The notes: generated by a model not told the origin, from the letters alone. DNA of 64,000 nt from Pollutimonas harenae (GCF_004153685.1 NZ_SDQD01000001.1:310001-374000), one strand, 5' to 3'; shown: positions 53,655 to 63,748, counted from the stretch's first letter. Numbers and translations: made by a program.

Positions 53655-55979
53655 ATGAATCATTTCATTGATCGTTTCAACGACAATCGCTGGGGAGTGC
53701 TGTTTCAAATCACCATCGCCTTTATCCTGGGCGTAACAGCCTTAAGCAGTCAGGCTGCCACTGTTTTCGCGTCCTCGGCACAAGACTGGCCCATGGCCTT
53801 GCCTCAACAAGACATACTCGTCCATGAAGACCGCGATGCCCGAATGACACTGGCAGACGTCGTCACACTTGAGCGGGAGCATCCCGATCAATTCCAGCCG
53901 TTGGCCGCCACGGAATTGCCGGCATCCTCACGATCGGCATGGTGGTTCAAGCTCGACGTTGAAAATGAAAGCCTGAAAACGCTGGACCTGCGCCTGATAT
54001 TGAATGCTTCCATACGGGGCAGGGTTGACTACTACGTGCGCCAAGATGGCCAATGGCATCACACAGCCATGGGCGCCGGGATTCCTGTGGATGCTCGTAC
54101 GGCCCACACAGCCCGCAGACAGGCCTTGCCTTTCGTCATCGAGCCAAAGCAACGCACAAGCATTATTGCCCGGGTCAGCAGCGCAAGCCTGCTGGCCATC
54201 GAACCCCAACTGTATGACCGCCCTACTTACGAAGCTGGAGAGCAGAAATCCGCAATGTGGGCCGGGATCCTATTCGGAGGCATACTGGTACTGGCATGGG
54301 GCGCGCTACTGATCGCCGTGCTAAGCCGCAGCGTGAGTTTCGGCCTACTGGCCGTGTTGTGCATGACCACTGCAGTTTACGAGGCCTCGCGCAGAGGCTA
54401 CACCAAAATCTATCTCTGGCCTGAGGCCAGCGACTGGGCACTACGCAGTTCACCATTTCTCGGGTTTACCGCAGCAACCCTGGTACTGACTTTCATACTG
54501 GCTATTGCACGTCTGGAAGCTGTACACATACCTGGCCGAAAACTGATCGTGGCAATCATTTGCTTTCAGGCATTTACCGGATTGACCGGGCTGTTTGGAG
54601 ATGTCTACTGGGCGACGCAGCTCACGCCGTTTGCCATGGCCCTGTACGCCATCGGCGCCGTCAGTTGTGCGGTGCTGCTGCTCAGGGCGTCTGTACCCGG
54701 CAGCCGCTTCTTGATCATAGCCGGGCTATTCATTGCTTCCCATACTTTGCTGCGACTGCTGGAGCAAATAGGGTGGTTGCCACAAGTCGCTTCCGACCTT
54801 GGGTTTCATTCCCCGGGCGACAACACCATCTTGGCTCTGGCACGGCTGGGCATCAACATCAGCGTACTGACCGCCTGGATCATGATCATCGCCAGACAGC
54901 GCAGGGACGCCAATAATGAATTGATACGCATGCGTGAAAGCGAACGGGACAGACTCAAAGAACAAGTGGCTATCCAGACCGAAGCCCTGAACCGCTCTCT
55001 GCAATACGCGAACGAGGAAAATCGCAGAAAAACAGAAACGCTAAGCTACGTAGGGCACGATTTACGCGCGCCGTTAGCCACTATCGTGGGGTACACCCGC
55101 TTGCTTTCAGCTAACGCCACACCTACCCAGGAAGCACATATCAATGCCATTGAACGCAGCGCAAACTACCAGATGTCATTAATCGACGAAATCGTTGACT
55201 ATGCGCGGCACGAACAGCCCACCCCACTCGATATAACAATGGAATCCACCTCGCTGCGCGAATTGCTGAACAACATTATGCAGCATGCGGAGGCTTTGGC
55301 CCGGCACCAGAACAACCGCCTGGCATTGCACGCGCAAACGCCCCTACCCACCATGATCAAGACCGATCACAAGCGCTTGCAGCAAGTATTGCTGAACTTG
55401 ATTTCAAATGCTGCCAAATTCACACGAAATGGATATATACACCTTGCCATTGGCTTACAGCGCTCACAGGAAGAAACAGAGCTGGTGTTTCATGTCGAGG
55501 ACTCGGGGGCAGGCATAGCGCCAGCACATCAACATTCGATTTTTGACGCCTACACACAGCTTGATGCGCGTCCGGGCAGCGCGGGGCTGGGTCTTCATAT
55601 TGCCCAACGTATCATCAAGAATATGAACGGCAGGATTAGCCTGGACAGCCGCCCTGGCGAAGGCAGCCGTTTCAGTCTTCATATACCCGTTGAACTGCTA
55701 ACTGAAGACACCATGCAAATTGACGATATCGTTGCTGCGACTCGCCCTGAAGACGAGCAGTACCACTTGCTCAGCACACAGCAAATACCGCCGGTGGAAC
55801 TTCGTGTGGACCTTGCCAAGTTTGCGCGAGAAGGAGAGCTGAGCAGCATAGAGCACTGGCTCAGTCAGCAAACAACAGCCCATCCCAGCTGTGCGCCCTT
55901 CTTCAGCCTTGTACAACAGGCGCTGAAAGCCCTGGATTTTGACCGTATCGAAACATTGGCACTGGCAAACACCAAATGA
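53655..55979 (+). CDS. 7TMR-DISM sensor histidine kinase
   Basis: A 774-residue kinase. Signal/TM region at about 1-40, periplasmic DISMED2-like beta-sandwich (about 40-195, YVRQDGQWHHTAMG), seven hydrophobic segments between about 205 and 410, coiled coil, then HisKA with GHDLRAPLATI (His468) and HATPase (NLISNAAKFT, GLGLHIAQRIIK). A C-terminal tail of about 90 residues follows. I choose the ATG at 53655 because the preceding 84 codons have no signal or domain. Overlaps the next gene by ATGA. Likely senses a carbohydrate or small ligand. Confidence 0.9.
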   Translation: MNHFIDRFNDNRWGVLFQITIAFILGVTALSSQAATVFASSAQDWPMALPQQDILVHEDRDARMTLADVVTLEREHPDQFQPLAATELPASSRSAWWFKLDVENESLKTLDLRLILNASIRGRVDYYVRQDGQWHHTAMGAGIPVDARTAHTARRQALPFVIEPKQRTSIIARVSSASLLAIEPQLYDRPTYEAGEQKSAMWAGILFGGILVLAWGALLIAVLSRSVSFGLLAVLCMTTAVYEASRRGYTKIYLWPEASDWALRSSPFLGFTAATLVLTFILAIARLEAVHIPGRKLIVAIICFQAFTGLTGLFGDVYWATQLTPFAMALYAIGAVSCAVLLLRASVPGSRFLIIAGLFIASHTLLRLLEQIGWLPQVASDLGFHSPGDNTILALARLGINISVLTAWIMIIARQRRDANNELIRMRESERDRLKEQVAIQTEALNRSLQYANEENRRKTETLSYVGHDLRAPLATIVGYTRLLSANATPTQEAHINAIERSANYQMSLIDEIVDYARHEQPTPLDITMESTSLRELLNNIMQHAEALARHQNNRLALHAQTPLPTMIKTDHKRLQQVLLNLISNAAKFTRNGYIHLAIGLQRSQEETELVFHVEDSGAGIAPAHQHSIFDAYTQLDARPGSAGLGLHIAQRIIKNMNGRISLDSRPGEGSRFSLHIPVELLTEDTMQIDDIVAATRPEDEQYHLLSTQQIPPVELRVDLAKFAREGELSSIEHWLSQQTTAHPSCAPFFSLVQQALKALDFDRIETLALANTK

Positions 55980-56794
55980 ACAACACGCTTGCTCAACCCG
56001 CAGAAGCCACCCCACATCTGCTGATTATCGATGACCGTCTGGATGAGCTGCGCCTATTGATAGACGTTGTTCGAGGACAGGGGTACAGACTCAGTATCGC
56101 GTTCGATGGCGCACAAGGATACCAGCGCGCCCAAGCCTTACAGCCAGATCTGATCCTGCTTGACGTGCATATGCCGGTTATGAATGGATTCGATGCGAGC
56201 CGCCTGCTTCAAAGCGACCCTGCGACCTCACACATCCCGATTATTTTCCTGACATCGGCCAGTGATCTGGACTCCCGACTAGAGGGTTTGACCAGCGGTG
56301 GCGTAGATTATGTCATCAAGCCATTCGAGCAGGAAGAAGTGCTGGCACGCATACGGATTCACCTGAAAAGCAAGAACTCACAAGAACCTCAGGAGGCCGT
56401 CAAGCCCGGGGGACGGAGTCAAAAAGACATGACCTTGGTCAAGGCGGCCTGCAGCTACCTGAGCACCCGTCTGTCTAAACCACCCACCCAGGAAAAACTG
56501 GCCCAAGCCCTGAACACTAATGAAAAAAGACTAATACGCGCATTTCGGAAAGAGCTCAACCTGACCGTGTTTGAATACATTCGTGAGCAACGCATCAAAC
56601 AGGCATCCCAAATGCTGCTGGAGACCTCTTTGTTAATCATCGAGATCGCGGAAGAGCTGGGTTTTTCCAGCCCTGCCAATTTTGCGACGGCGTTCAGGGC
56701 TCAAGTGGGCATCACACCTTCAGAATTTCGCGAGCACGGTGGCGGGCCACCCGCCACCTTAACGGATATCAACGATTCTGCATCAATCGAATGA
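55976..56794 (+). CDS. Response regulator with AraC-type output domain
   Basis: A 272-residue regulator: receiver (D19/D20, phospho-acceptor D63 in LILLDVHMPVMNG, K near 114 in VIKPFEQ) followed by an AraC double-HTH at about 160-255 (NLTVFEYIREQRIKQASQML; IAEELGFSSPANFATAFRA). Translationally coupled to the kinase. Its HTH region closely resembles the AraC fragment at 63749, and both flank the trimeric adhesin, the probable target. Confidence 0.92.
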   Translation: MNNTLAQPAEATPHLLIIDDRLDELRLLIDVVRGQGYRLSIAFDGAQGYQRAQALQPDLILLDVHMPVMNGFDASRLLQSDPATSHIPIIFLTSASDLDSRLEGLTSGGVDYVIKPFEQEEVLARIRIHLKSKNSQEPQEAVKPGGRSQKDMTLVKAACSYLSTRLSKPPTQEKLAQALNTNEKRLIRAFRKELNLTVFEYIREQRIKQASQMLLETSLLIIEIAEELGFSSPANFATAFRAQVGITPSEFREHGGGPPATLTDINDSASIE

Positions 56795-57314
56795 TGGCCT
56801 GTGTATGGGCAGGCCCTTGCGTGCTGACCAACAAACGGCCATCGGAAATGACCTCGCCGATTTTCGCCACACTTACCAGTTGCCCCTGCACGCTCAACAG
56901 CAGGAAATTTCCTCTGGCTTGCTCGGTGACATTACGCAGCTTTGCAATGCCGTACTGATTCATTTCCAGCAACAGGAAAGTCTTCCGATCTTGGGCTGTA
57001 ACGGGCGACACACGTGCAATATCGCCTTGCGTCAGCACAGGTTGCGGCAAGGCATACAGCGGCGCATCTCCACCCGCATCGACCGGTATCAACGAGGGTT
57101 CCTGGCGTTGCTGCGCCAGATGCACAGTAATCACCGCGCTGGATTGCGGCCGCGATGCCGCTGCAGGAGGAGCAACCGGCATCTGGGCGTTCTCGCCCCT
57201 GACCACAGGTGGTATCGGATCAACAGGAGCCGGATAATGGCCAGGCGCAGTGGTCTGACAGGCAGCAAGCGTGGCCGTCAACATCAAGCCTATCAGTTTG
57301 AACATGAGCTTCAT
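56769..57314 (-). CDS. Lipoprotein of unknown function
   Basis: A 181-residue lipoprotein. Signal MKLMFKLIGLMLTATLAAC with lipobox LAAC (C19), a proline-rich linker (APVDPIPPVVRGENAQMPVA) and a strand-rich C-domain (FLLLEMNQYGIAKLRNV, FLLLSVQGQLVSVAKIG). Starts eight bases after the stop of the BamE-like gene and probably shares its transcript. The 3' end overlaps the convergent response-regulator gene by 26 bases. Near the adhesin, possibly an assembly helper. Confidence 0.7.
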   Translation of the reverse strand: MKLMFKLIGLMLTATLAACQTTAPGHYPAPVDPIPPVVRGENAQMPVAPPAAASRPQSSAVITVHLAQQRQEPSLIPVDAGGDAPLYALPQPVLTQGDIARVSPVTAQDRKTFLLLEMNQYGIAKLRNVTEQARGNFLLLSVQGQLVSVAKIGEVISDGRLLVSTQGPAHTQAIIRLMQNR

Positions 57315-57322
57315 ATCGGTAC

Positions 57323-57709
57323 CTATCTACTCACCACGTTGGCACACTCTGCGGGAGCCCAGTAGAAGCTGCGTCCAATCTTGTCATTATCGAAAAGCAC
57401 TTTGAATTGACAAGTCTTGCGACCCTCAGGCGTATTGAAATGGAACAAGTAGTCCCATTCGCGTACCTGGAAGCCTTCCGCAAAATGCGGACGACCCAGC
57501 AGGTCGTAGAGCTGGTCTCGTGTGACACCATCGCCAACCTGACGCAGATTGCTGATATTTGGGTATGAACCCGTGTGAAACGAAGTATCTTCGGCATCCG
57601 GAAATACCGGATTATCTGTCTTGCCCTCGGCGTCCACTTTACTCAAGGTGCCGCAGCCTGCCAGTGCAACACTGGCCAGCAGCACGGTTCCAATCAATAT
57701 CTTGTTCAT
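57323..57709 (-). CDS. BamE/SmpA-domain lipoprotein
   Basis: A 128-residue lipoprotein: signal MNKILIGTVLLASVALAGC (C19), then a SmpA/OmlA (BamE-like) domain with VGDGVTRDQLYDLLGRPHFA, VREWDYLFHFNTPEG and CQFKVLFDNDKIGRSFYW. It lies directly behind the trimeric autotransporter gene. BamE helps outer-membrane protein insertion; SadB-like lipoproteins assist trimeric adhesins in other species, so a dedicated helper is plausible (inference). ATG at 57709. Confidence 0.82.
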   Translation of the reverse strand: MNKILIGTVLLASVALAGCGTLSKVDAEGKTDNPVFPDAEDTSFHTGSYPNISNLRQVGDGVTRDQLYDLLGRPHFAEGFQVREWDYLFHFNTPEGRKTCQFKVLFDNDKIGRSFYWAPAECANVVSR

Positions 57710-57740
57710 AAACTTAAAATCCTTTAAATATAGGCGTGAT

Positions 57741-57766
57741 GTGTCGGCCGGCCTTCCGGCCGACAC
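57741..57766. terminator. Perfect 11-bp hairpin after the trimeric adhesin gene
   Basis: GTGTCGGCCGG (57741-57751), CCTT loop, CCGGCCGACAC (57756-57766), between the adhesin stop and the BamE-like gene. No T-run. It probably lowers read-through or protects the mRNA end, so the lipoproteins can be made at a different level. Confidence 0.6.
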
Positions 57767-57784
57767 ATTCTTGACTTGGGGTTA

Positions 57785-60700
57785 TTACCACTGATAGCCG
57801 ACGCCTACGGCACCGCCGTAGTCACCGCGGGACGTTGCGTTACCCGACAGCTTGTAGACCCAATGACCGTTGTCTGAGATACCCGAGAAGCCAATCGCCA
57901 TACCCGATTCACTGTTCCAGGTGCCGCCGGCCATGGACATCATGGTCTTGCCTGGCAGATAAGCTTGGGGCAACGCAGCCGTTGCCATGGCCGCCGCTAC
58001 ACCGCCGCTCAGCCTCTTGTCCTGACGGCGCAGGTCGCCGCGCAGATCATTCACCTGATTCTGCAGGTTGCCTGCAGTCTGTTGCAGTTGGCCAACGTTG
58101 ACGGCATCCTTTTCATCTACACCCGGCGCAACATTGGTAATGCGGTTGTCCGCCATATTGATGCCCTTCTCATCAATGATCGGGCCGCCGTTGTTGATCT
58201 CAATCCGGTCCGCCTTGACCTGACCCGCATTGATATTCACCGCCGTGATGGAATTGACGGAGATATCCTGAGCCATGGCAACCTTGATATCCGCACCAGT
58301 GCCACTGGGCCGGTCGGCCTTGGAGATGACAATGTTGTTGCCTGCCACAAAGCCCACGGTGTTGCCATTGCTGATAGGTGTGGGGCTGTCACTCCCGACA
58401 CCACCCACGTCGCCATGAGACTTGCCAGGGCCATCTGAACCGCTCGTCCCGTCTGGACCACCAGTATCTCCCGAACCACCACCAGAATTTTCGGGCGCAG
58501 GAACTTCGATGTTCCATTGCATGCTGTCAAGCGCCGCCTGCAGTGTTGGGTGATTTTGGCCGTTGTAGCTGAAAGTGCCGTCATTATTGAGCGCAACAAA
58601 GTCGGTGACCGGTTTGAGCTGCTCTTCTGTTGCTGCGCGGCCAGACCCATCGCCAAAGCCTGGGTAGTTGATGGTCTGGTTTTGCAAACCGCTGATGACG
58701 CCAGTTTTACCTCCAATCACGATAGGAAAGGAACCACCCACTACGACCTGAGTTGGCTCAATAGTGGTGATATTTCCGCTGTTATCAGCAAGCGCAATCG
58801 CTCCCGAGCCTATGCTGGTCAAGGTACCTGCTGCCGTGTCATTGACCGTCAACCCGGTGCTATTCATCACTGTATTGCCCGTCGCAACACTGTCAAACAC
58901 CACATCTTTGGCCAATTCGATCTCAATGCCATCAGCGGTTGTGCGTGTAATGACATTCTCGCCACTGGTATCTGCTGCCGGAGTTGTGTCAGCCATACCA
59001 CCACGGATTGCCAAGGTCTGACCCAAGTCGCGATGCACATCTGCCCCATCGTTAGCCGAAAAATTCAGGCCAGTGCTGGTTACGTCCTGCACAGCATTAT
59101 TGAGATCGCCCGCATTGACCGCATTGAATGCGTTGTTTACATCCTTGTAGTCGCCTGCACTCGCCACGTTCTTGATCTGAGTGCCGCCCGTCATGGTGGT
59201 CAACCCAGTGCTCGAATCCTGCGTAGCGTTGCCAGTATCGCCTGCCATCGTCACCACGTTGTAGTTGACGGTGGTGCCGTCCGGATTCAAGTCATACTTG
59301 ACTGCCCGGTCATCCAGTGTCTTCGTTTCATCGCGCGCCAGTTGAAGCTGCTCTTCCGTAGCCGCCCGACCCGCTTTGCCGAAGTCTGCGGCATCCAGAT
59401 CCCTGTTAGCCAGGCCCGTGATATCACCGCTAGTACCGTTGATAGTGATGGTGTTCGAACCACCAGCCACCGTCACCACGCCAGCACCCACTGTCGTGGT
59501 CCCGGTGCTGCCGCTCACCGTGGTTCCCAATGCTGTCGTCGTGGTCGTATTGGCACCGTCGCTCACCGTCAAGCCACGGGTGTTCATCACACTATTACCC
59601 GTCTTTACACTGCCGTCGACACCCAGGTCGATGTCCTTGCTCAGCTTAATCGCAAGTGTATCGGTGCCGTTGGCCACCACACCGATGTTACCGTCGGTCA
59701 ACGTAGCCGCGTCAGTTGCTCCACCAGTCAAGTTCACTGTCTGGCCCAATTGACGTGCAACATCGCTACCGCTGTCCCCTGCAAAAGTCAGGGGGGTATC
59801 GGCCAGATCATCCACCGCACCATCCACATACGTCTTGTTCGTGATGTGGTTACCCTCGGTGATTGGTCCAGTGTAATAGGCTCCGCCACTGTTGATCTCA
59901 AAGTTGGGACCCAGCTGGGTATTACCTTCGACCGTCAAATTGTTGGTGGTGACGCTATCTCCGTTGATCACGGTATCGCCAACAGTAATGCTGTTACCTA
60001 TATCGAGATCGTCAGCCAGATTGAACGCCAGGTCAGTGCCTGTACGGCTGATCACGACGTTGCTATCGGTATTGCTGAAGTCAACCGAGCCGCCCGGCGC
60101 TACGTTCGCACTGGCACCACCCTGAGTGCTGACATCCCAGCCCTGCCCCACATAGGTCAGCGCATCCTGAACGTTGGTATAAGTGTTGCCCTGAACAGAC
60201 AAGCCGGCAATCACGGTATGCAGGGCGGGGTCGTATACGGATGTACCGCCCAATGCAGCAGCAACACTCTGTCCTGCGGTGTCCAGATTATTGCCCAGAG
60301 CGGTCACTGCCGTATTGGTCTGGAACAACTGACTGCCGTTGATGGCATCGGTGCTGGTTGAGCTAACACGACCTGCTGCCACATTGGTGATAGTGCGCTC
60401 TGCCCCCACATCACCCACACTCACGGTAGCTAGCGGCGCAGTACCGGCGTAGTTATAAGTGATCTTGTCAATCGTGGTGCTGGAAGTTCCTATTGGCGCT
60501 GTCGTGATTGCGCCACTGCCCAAGGCTACTGAATTTTGATGCATGGCTTGAGCGCCTTGGCCAAATGCAGATGCATTCAATGCAGTAGCACGAGCGGCCG
60601 ATCCGACTGCTAATGCATCGTCGGCCGTAGCTGCCGCGGCATCGCCCACTGCAGTAGCGGACTCGGCTCGCGCATTAGCCGATACACCTAACGCCAGCGC

Positions 60701-63469
60701 GTTTTCGTAATCAGCCAATGCATGATCACCAATCGCTATACTCCTGCGATTACGCGCCGCTTCTTCGGCCAAAGGGCTGGCGAGTCCGGACACTGCTCCA
60801 GTTCCTAATGCGATACCGTCGGCAGCGTAGCCGCGCGCACCGGTTCCGCTGGCGATCGCGTTATAGCCGCTAGCCTGGGCACCCGTACCGCTGGCCTGTG
60901 CGTTCTCACCGCTGGCGCTAGCATCCGTCCCGCTGGCCTGTGAGCTGACGCCACTGGCGCGTGAACGTGTGCCAATGGCTACGGCATCATCCGCCATGGC
61001 ATGAGCATCGTAGCCTTGGGCCACTGCACGCTCCGCAGAAGCCAGCGCACTCTGACCAATAGCGATGCCGTCGTCAGCGGTAGCTTCTGCACTAGTACCA
61101 ATCACAATAGCGTTATCAACCGTACCACTGGACTTGGGATCAGATTCTGCGCCGGTTCCCATAACAATAGAGTTCTGGCCGCGGCTAACAGCCAATTGGC
61201 CAATGGCCACACCACCCTGATCATAGGCATGACTGGAATTGCCCAGCACTGTCGAGTACTTCGCCCGGGCACTTACGTCATAACCAATGGCAACGGCCTC
61301 GTTCGCTCCATCAGTTGTCCTGGCTGCATTGCCAATAGCTAGTGAGGAGTCGCCATCCGCAACTGCTGCCGGACCAACGGCCATAGCATTTGCACCCGTG
61401 GCGCCGTCATTGATGCGGTTGGCAGCAATGTTGGTATTGGCGCTGAAGTATTTGACGCCATTCTCGGCGACTGCTTCATTCAACTGCTCGACATTGACGG
61501 CATCGGTGGCGTTAATGCCTGCCGCCACGTTGCTGATTCCACCTGCTGTGTTATAGCGTACGGCATCGACTGGCAGAATATCCACAGTGCCGCTAGTCAC
61601 AGCGCCAATGGCGTCAACTACAGTATTGAACTGCACATCGTTGCCACCCGCATCCTTCACAGTAATAGGACTGAAGGTTCCATCTGCATTGACTGCAACG
61701 CTGCCACCAATCAAGGTCGCGACCGATTGCTGGGCACCTCGCAATTGGCGAACGTTAACGGCGTCATATCCCTGTGCACCGTCGGCCACGTTGACGATAC
61801 GGCGCTGCAGGCCACTATTTGTATTGCCTACCGACACGGCGGAGCCTGGAGCTGCCTCGCCTGTCAGGTATCCACTGCCATTGAGGTCAGAAGTTCGAGC
61901 AGCAGAGTTACGTCCCAGCGCAATACTGTTGCCATCGGCCCAGGCGTGAGCACCCATGGCAACACCGTTACCCTCGGCACCAGCATCCTTGCCCAGTGCC
62001 AGCGTCTCGCTGCCTATTGCCCGGGCTCCATCGCCCACGGCTACCGAGTCGGATCCGGCGCGCGTATTTGCACCAATCGCAATGGATTGTGCCCTGCTTC
62101 CGGCGCCATTGTTGGCGCCAACGCCGATGGCGATGTTGTTATTGCCGCTAATCCCCCCGCCAGCGTTGGTTCCCAGCGCAATATTGTCATCGCCCGTTAC
62201 GCTAGAGCCGGCTTTATAGCCGATTGCAATGCTTTGATTACCAACCACTGTTTGACCTGCGCTGGTACCAATAGCAATATGGTCTGTGCGGTCTCCTGCC
62301 GCATTGCCTTCTGTGCCGACACCAGCGTTAACCCCCAGCGCAATACTGTTGGCTGTACCGGCATAGGCGCCTGTGCCTGCGGCGAGGGCGCTACCAGCCG
62401 TCGCAATAGACTGTCCTATCGCGATGCTGCCCGCCCCCGACGCGGATGCGCCGGCGCCGAGTGCAGTTGCATCCGTAGCGCCAGCCTTCGCAGCGGCACC
62501 AACGGCTGTAGCACGAGCCGCACTCGCATGGGCCTCGTGGCCCAGTGCCATCGCTTGATCGCTTGCTGCGCCACTGACCCTTGCTCCAGTGCCTATCGCT
62601 GCCGCATTACTGATGCGCATATCTTCTACCTTAGCGCCATCACCCAATGCCAGGGTGCTATTGCCGCTGGCTTGGCTATCGCGACCGATAGCGATAGAAC
62701 CTGCACCATCAGCCATCGTTGCACCCACGGTACCTGCCGTTGCGCCATGTCCCAAAGCAATGGCATCTTCAGCGGTTTCGGTAGTGGACGCGCCTAAACC
62801 AGCAGCAACACTGGCTTGACCTGCCGAGACGGCTTCGGCCCCAATGGCTATGGAGTCGACGCCAGCGGCATCGGAGTCTGTCAGCGTGGAGTTAGTGTGG
62901 AAATATTTGACGCCATCTCCCTGGGTATAAAGCCTCTGTTCCAGGGTGGTGATATCGCTCTTGTTGGCACTGATCCGCGCATTATGATCCGCAATGTCAG
63001 TGGTGTGCCCACTCACCGTCGAATTTAAGGCGGTGATGGCTCCTTCATTGATGGCGACTCTAGCAGTGACATCCGTCAGTTCTTGCGTAGTGGTATACAG
63101 CTGTCCGGTCGTAGCGGCACTAGTGCCATCGGCTGTTAGCGCCACGACCGACAGGCCGCTGATTGTTCCGCCATCTGCAAAATTTATATTACCAGCGCCA
63201 ATGCTGAATTCAATACTGTTTCCGCTCACGGCCTGCTCGTTGCCTACGGTCACATCAGCCAGCGCAGGAATACTTGCGCCCACCAACCCCGCCCCTGACA
63301 ACACAATAGCACCCCATGCCAGCACACCGCGAAACTTGGCGCTTGACGATGTTGCGCCACCCACTACAGAAGAACTTCCCGAACGCTTGCCGCGTGTATT
63401 TGTCAGCTCGGAAACAGCGACAAACGTGCGTGTTTGCTCATTCCAAACCGTTTTGTAAATTCGATTCAC
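57785..63469 (-). CDS. Trimeric autotransporter adhesin (type Vc, YadA-like)
   Basis: A 1894-residue adhesin. Extended signal peptide (MNRIYKTVWNEQTRTFVAVS) with cleavage near ALA|D (about 72). Head domains rich in YadA/Hep_Hag 14-residue repeats (AIGxxAxASGxxSxAxG) at about 190-570 and 690-1030. GIN/neck sequences such as VNAGQLNNAV (variants of DAVNVxQL) recur. Stalk about 1030-1650, a glycine/serine/proline-rich linker about 1655-1700, and a coiled-coil plus membrane anchor of about 75 residues ending GAVGVGYQW. GTG start with GGGAAAG upstream. Flanked by an AraC-output response regulator and an AraC gene. Confidence 0.95.
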   Translation of the reverse strand: MNRIYKTVWNEQTRTFVAVSELTNTRGKRSGSSSVVGGATSSSAKFRGVLAWGAIVLSGAGLVGASIPALADVTVGNEQAVSGNSIEFSIGAGNINFADGGTISGLSVVALTADGTSAATTGQLYTTTQELTDVTARVAINEGAITALNSTVSGHTTDIADHNARISANKSDITTLEQRLYTQGDGVKYFHTNSTLTDSDAAGVDSIAIGAEAVSAGQASVAAGLGASTTETAEDAIALGHGATAGTVGATMADGAGSIAIGRDSQASGNSTLALGDGAKVEDMRISNAAAIGTGARVSGAASDQAMALGHEAHASAARATAVGAAAKAGATDATALGAGASASGAGSIAIGQSIATAGSALAAGTGAYAGTANSIALGVNAGVGTEGNAAGDRTDHIAIGTSAGQTVVGNQSIAIGYKAGSSVTGDDNIALGTNAGGGISGNNNIAIGVGANNGAGSRAQSIAIGANTRAGSDSVAVGDGARAIGSETLALGKDAGAEGNGVAMGAHAWADGNSIALGRNSAARTSDLNGSGYLTGEAAPGSAVSVGNTNSGLQRRIVNVADGAQGYDAVNVRQLRGAQQSVATLIGGSVAVNADGTFSPITVKDAGGNDVQFNTVVDAIGAVTSGTVDILPVDAVRYNTAGGISNVAAGINATDAVNVEQLNEAVAENGVKYFSANTNIAANRINDGATGANAMAVGPAAVADGDSSLAIGNAARTTDGANEAVAIGYDVSARAKYSTVLGNSSHAYDQGGVAIGQLAVSRGQNSIVMGTGAESDPKSSGTVDNAIVIGTSAEATADDGIAIGQSALASAERAVAQGYDAHAMADDAVAIGTRSRASGVSSQASGTDASASGENAQASGTGAQASGYNAIASGTGARGYAADGIALGTGAVSGLASPLAEEAARNRRSIAIGDHALADYENALALGVSANARAESATAVGDAAAATADDALAVGSAARATALNASAFGQGAQAMHQNSVALGSGAITTAPIGTSSTTIDKITYNYAGTAPLATVSVGDVGAERTITNVAAGRVSSTSTDAINGSQLFQTNTAVTALGNNLDTAGQSVAAALGGTSVYDPALHTVIAGLSVQGNTYTNVQDALTYVGQGWDVSTQGGASANVAPGGSVDFSNTDSNVVISRTGTDLAFNLADDLDIGNSITVGDTVINGDSVTTNNLTVEGNTQLGPNFEINSGGAYYTGPITEGNHITNKTYVDGAVDDLADTPLTFAGDSGSDVARQLGQTVNLTGGATDAATLTDGNIGVVANGTDTLAIKLSKDIDLGVDGSVKTGNSVMNTRGLTVSDGANTTTTTALGTTVSGSTGTTTVGAGVVTVAGGSNTITINGTSGDITGLANRDLDAADFGKAGRAATEEQLQLARDETKTLDDRAVKYDLNPDGTTVNYNVVTMAGDTGNATQDSSTGLTTMTGGTQIKNVASAGDYKDVNNAFNAVNAGDLNNAVQDVTSTGLNFSANDGADVHRDLGQTLAIRGGMADTTPAADTSGENVITRTTADGIEIELAKDVVFDSVATGNTVMNSTGLTVNDTAAGTLTSIGSGAIALADNSGNITTIEPTQVVVGGSFPIVIGGKTGVISGLQNQTINYPGFGDGSGRAATEEQLKPVTDFVALNNDGTFSYNGQNHPTLQAALDSMQWNIEVPAPENSGGGSGDTGGPDGTSGSDGPGKSHGDVGGVGSDSPTPISNGNTVGFVAGNNIVISKADRPSGTGADIKVAMAQDISVNSITAVNINAGQVKADRIEINNGGPIIDEKGINMADNRITNVAPGVDEKDAVNVGQLQQTAGNLQNQVNDLRGDLRRQDKRLSGGVAAAMATAALPQAYLPGKTMMSMAGGTWNSESGMAIGFSGISDNGHWVYKLSGNATSRGDYGGAVGVGYQW

Positions 63470-63505
63470 TTTCTTTCCCTAGTATTCAAAGTCAACACCT
63501 CTCCC

Positions 63506-63529
63506 TCGCAAAAAAAATGCGATTTTTTT
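63506..63529. repeat. A/T-homopolymer hairpin in the adhesin leader
   Basis: TCGCA-A7-TGCGA followed by T7 on the plus strand, 37-60 bases before the adhesin start codon. Reads as a Rho-independent terminator on the plus strand, but no plus-strand gene enters it. On the adhesin mRNA it places homopolymers of 7-8 bases in the 5' untranslated region. Confidence 0.45.
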
Positions 63530-63569
63530 CATTAATGAGAGGGCCGCGACACGCTTAAAAAATTCGGGC

Positions 63570-63587
63570 GTGTCAAAGTGGTGACAC
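63570..63587. promoter_or_regulatory. Candidate operator upstream of the adhesin gene
   Basis: GTGTCA-N6-TGACAC, a perfect 6-bp dyad about 100 bases before the adhesin start codon. A possible site for one of the two AraC-domain regulators or another dimeric factor. Confidence 0.35.
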
Positions 63588-63748
63588 TATGAGATAAATG
63601 GGCAAGGGCAACTTTTCCGTTTTCACCAAAAAGCTTTGAAAACCGGACAACCACTACAAAACAATTGTTAATTTTTCTAAATATTAAAATTTTGAAGTGC
63701 GTCTAAAACCCTGCGGACATATGCAGACATGTGAATTTATTTTGCCAA

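Noticed and set aside
58517-60361. 614-codon plus-strand frame antisense to the trimeric adhesin
   Set aside because: It mirrors the adhesin repeats and has no signal peptide, domain or ribosome-binding site.
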